A stretch of 22,617 nucleotides of DNA from DASXMR01 sp036495525 (GTDB lineage Bacteria > Actinomycetota > Actinomycetes > Streptosporangiales > Streptosporangiaceae), in NCBI GenBank assembly GCA_036495525.1, contig DASXMR010000121.1:1-22617 (forward strand). Direction: 5' to 3'. This document shows positions 21,340 through 22,617 of this stretch, piece after piece; positions within the stretch are counted from its first letter, which is position 1, and each line of letters begins with the position of its first letter. The notes under the pieces were generated by a model, which had not been told where the DNA came from, did not search any database, and saw only the letters and a program-made list of their open reading frames with translations. A program made the translations under genes and the position numbers.

Positions 21340-22617
21340 ATGAGGAGACGCACGGTCCGGCTCACAGCGTTGCTCGGCACCATCGCCGCCAGCATCGCAC
21401 TCACTGTCCCCGCGCAGGCCGCGCCCGCTCGGGCGGGTGCGCCTGCGCTGCCCGCAAGGGCGGCATCCGCCGCGCAGTCCGGCAGTGCCGCCACCCTTGA
21501 CCCGCTCCCGAACCTGCCCGTCAACGCGTGCAACGACAGCAGCCTGCCGCGTGACTACGGCACGAACTTCCCGGTACCTTCCGACCCGCATGGCTTCGGC
21601 TTCGCCAACCAGACCGTTATCGGCTGGGAAGGCAACATCTACGCGCCGCTGGCCTACCTGTCCGGCTCTTACTTCGCCCGCGGCGTGCCGCAGACGTTCA
21701 CCCAGGGCAGGACCTCGTACTGCGGCGCGATGTACTCGTTCGGCGTCTACGACTTCGGCCTGCCAGCCGGCCAGGCGCCGGCCCCCGGCTCGGTGCAGTG
21801 GACCATGGCCGATGGCTACCTGCCGGCCATGACGACGTCCTTCACCAGGAATGACGTCAAGATCTCGGTCACCGACTTCGCCGACAAGCAGACCATCGGC
21901 GGCAGCCCGGCCGAGCTGGTCTACACCAGGGTCTCGGTGACCAACAACGGCTCGGCCGCGGTGGATGTGCCGTCCGGCCAGTCAGGCCCCGGCCTGGTCA
22001 CGCTGAACGATGACCCGGACACGGTCCAGCCCGGTCAGACCGTGCGCCACGACTTCGTCGCCGCGGTGGACAGCTTCGCCGTCGGCGGCACGCTGCCCAG
22101 CGCGGCCGAGCTGACGCCGGGCGGCGCCGCGAACCCGGGCGCGCAGCCCTACGATGCCGCGTTCGCGCACATGGCCGCGTTCTGGAACCAGCGGCTGTCG
22201 GCCACCCCGACGCTGTCGCTGCCGAACGTGTCGCTGCCCGACACCAACGGGCTCGACAGCCCGGGTAAGGCGATCGATAACGCCTACAAGGCCGCGTTCG
22301 TCTACACCAGGATCGTGCAGGTCGACACGTCACCGTTCTCCGGCGCGAACAACTACGACTGGCTGCTCAACCATGACCTGCCCGGCATCCTGGCCAACCG
22401 GTTCGAGCTAGGTGACTTCACCGACGCGCAGAACCTGCTGCTCACCGGCCGGATCTCCGAGCAGCCGAACTTCAACGAGGTCGGCGCCAACTGGTACTGG
22501 GACGGCGTGTGGCGCACTCCGCTCGCCTGGGCGCAGTACCTGGAGGCGACCGGCGACGTCGCGTTCGTCAAGCAGTACTTCCACGACGACGCGAACGGCC
22601 CGAGCCAGTGGGGGCCG
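21340..22617 (+). CDS. Secreted putative carbohydrate-active enzyme, six-hairpin-like (C-terminus beyond window)
   Basis: Plus-strand frame open from ATG 21340 to the window end (426 residues visible). A classic Sec signal peptide leads: basic 'MRRRTVRL', hydrophobic 'ALLGTIAASIALTV', then AQA before Ala-Pro, with cleavage expected after about residue 27. An Ala/Pro-rich linker follows to about 55. Next is a beta-rich region (about 60-260; 'VYTRVSVTNNGSAAVDV' resembles a beta-sandwich strand pair), and from about 265 helical, aromatic- and acid-rich sequence ('YKAAFVYTRIVQVD', 'NYDWLLNHDLPGILANRF', 'NWYWDGVWRTPLAWAQYLEA') as in (alpha/alpha)6-barrel glycosidases. I cannot assign a GH family. 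Divergent from lacI-2 and close to GH127 and an importer, so it probably acts outside on an arabinose-containing plant polymer. Start context: GAGGGA 10 bases upstream. Confidence 0.75.
   Translation, partial: MRRRTVRLTALLGTIAASIALTVPAQAAPARAGAPALPARAASAAQSGSAATLDPLPNLPVNACNDSSLPRDYGTNFPVPSDPHGFGFANQTVIGWEGNIYAPLAYLSGSYFARGVPQTFTQGRTSYCGAMYSFGVYDFGLPAGQAPAPGSVQWTMADGYLPAMTTSFTRNDVKISVTDFADKQTIGGSPAELVYTRVSVTNNGSAAVDVPSGQSGPGLVTLNDDPDTVQPGQTVRHDFVAAVDSFAVGGTLPSAAELTPGGAANPGAQPYDAAFAHMAAFWNQRLSATPTLSLPNVSLPDTNGLDSPGKAIDNAYKAAFVYTRIVQVDTSPFSGANNYDWLLNHDLPGILANRFELGDFTDAQNLLLTGRISEQPNFNEVGANWYWDGVWRTPLAWAQYLEATGDVAFVKQYFHDDANGPSQWGP

Overview
The window is very GC-rich, uses GTG/TTG starts freely, has tightly packed genes and carries no tRNA, rRNA, CRISPR array or transposon that I can see. 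Protein types (PF13796-type sensor kinase, LuxR-type response regulator, sugar ABC importer without its own ATPase, LacI regulators) point to a filamentous or soil actinobacterium. I cannot name a genus. No gene-free stretch exceeds about 235 bases.

Region 1 (1-5293) is a drug/lipoprotein-type ABC exporter on the minus strand: a MacB/FtsX-like permease cut by the window edge, and its ATPase. A histidine kinase and LuxR-type response regulator are divergent to it and probably control it. Region 2 (5361-7400, plus strand) holds a beta-lactamase-fold serine hydrolase and a HAD phosphatase, with no obvious link to the rest.

Region 3 (7397-14213, minus strand) is one compact operon reading lacI, araB, araD, araA, dehydratase. 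It encodes the isomerase route from L-arabinose to D-xylulose 5-phosphate, plus an IlvD/Edd-type aldonate dehydratase that belongs to a different (oxidative) arabinose pathway. Region 4 (14359-19876, plus strand) diverges from it: a cytoplasmic GH127 beta-L-arabinofuranosidase, a lipoprotein sugar-binding protein and two MalF/MalG-type permeases. Region 5 (20045-22617) is a second LacI regulator closely related to the first, divergent from a secreted putative carbohydrate-active enzyme cut by the window end.

Together regions 3-5 read as a utilisation locus for L-arabinofuranose-containing plant glycans or glycoproteins. The secreted enzyme would release oligosaccharides outside, the binding protein and permeases would import them (powered by a shared ATPase encoded elsewhere), GH127 would cut them to L-arabinose inside, and AraA/B/D would feed the pentose phosphate pathway. 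The two LacI paralogues, sitting at two divergent promoters with similar architecture, are the likely switches. The most unusual points are the dehydratase in an isomerase-pathway operon, the paired regulators with related candidate operators, a perfect 14-bp hairpin inside the transporter operon, and the unassigned secreted enzyme.
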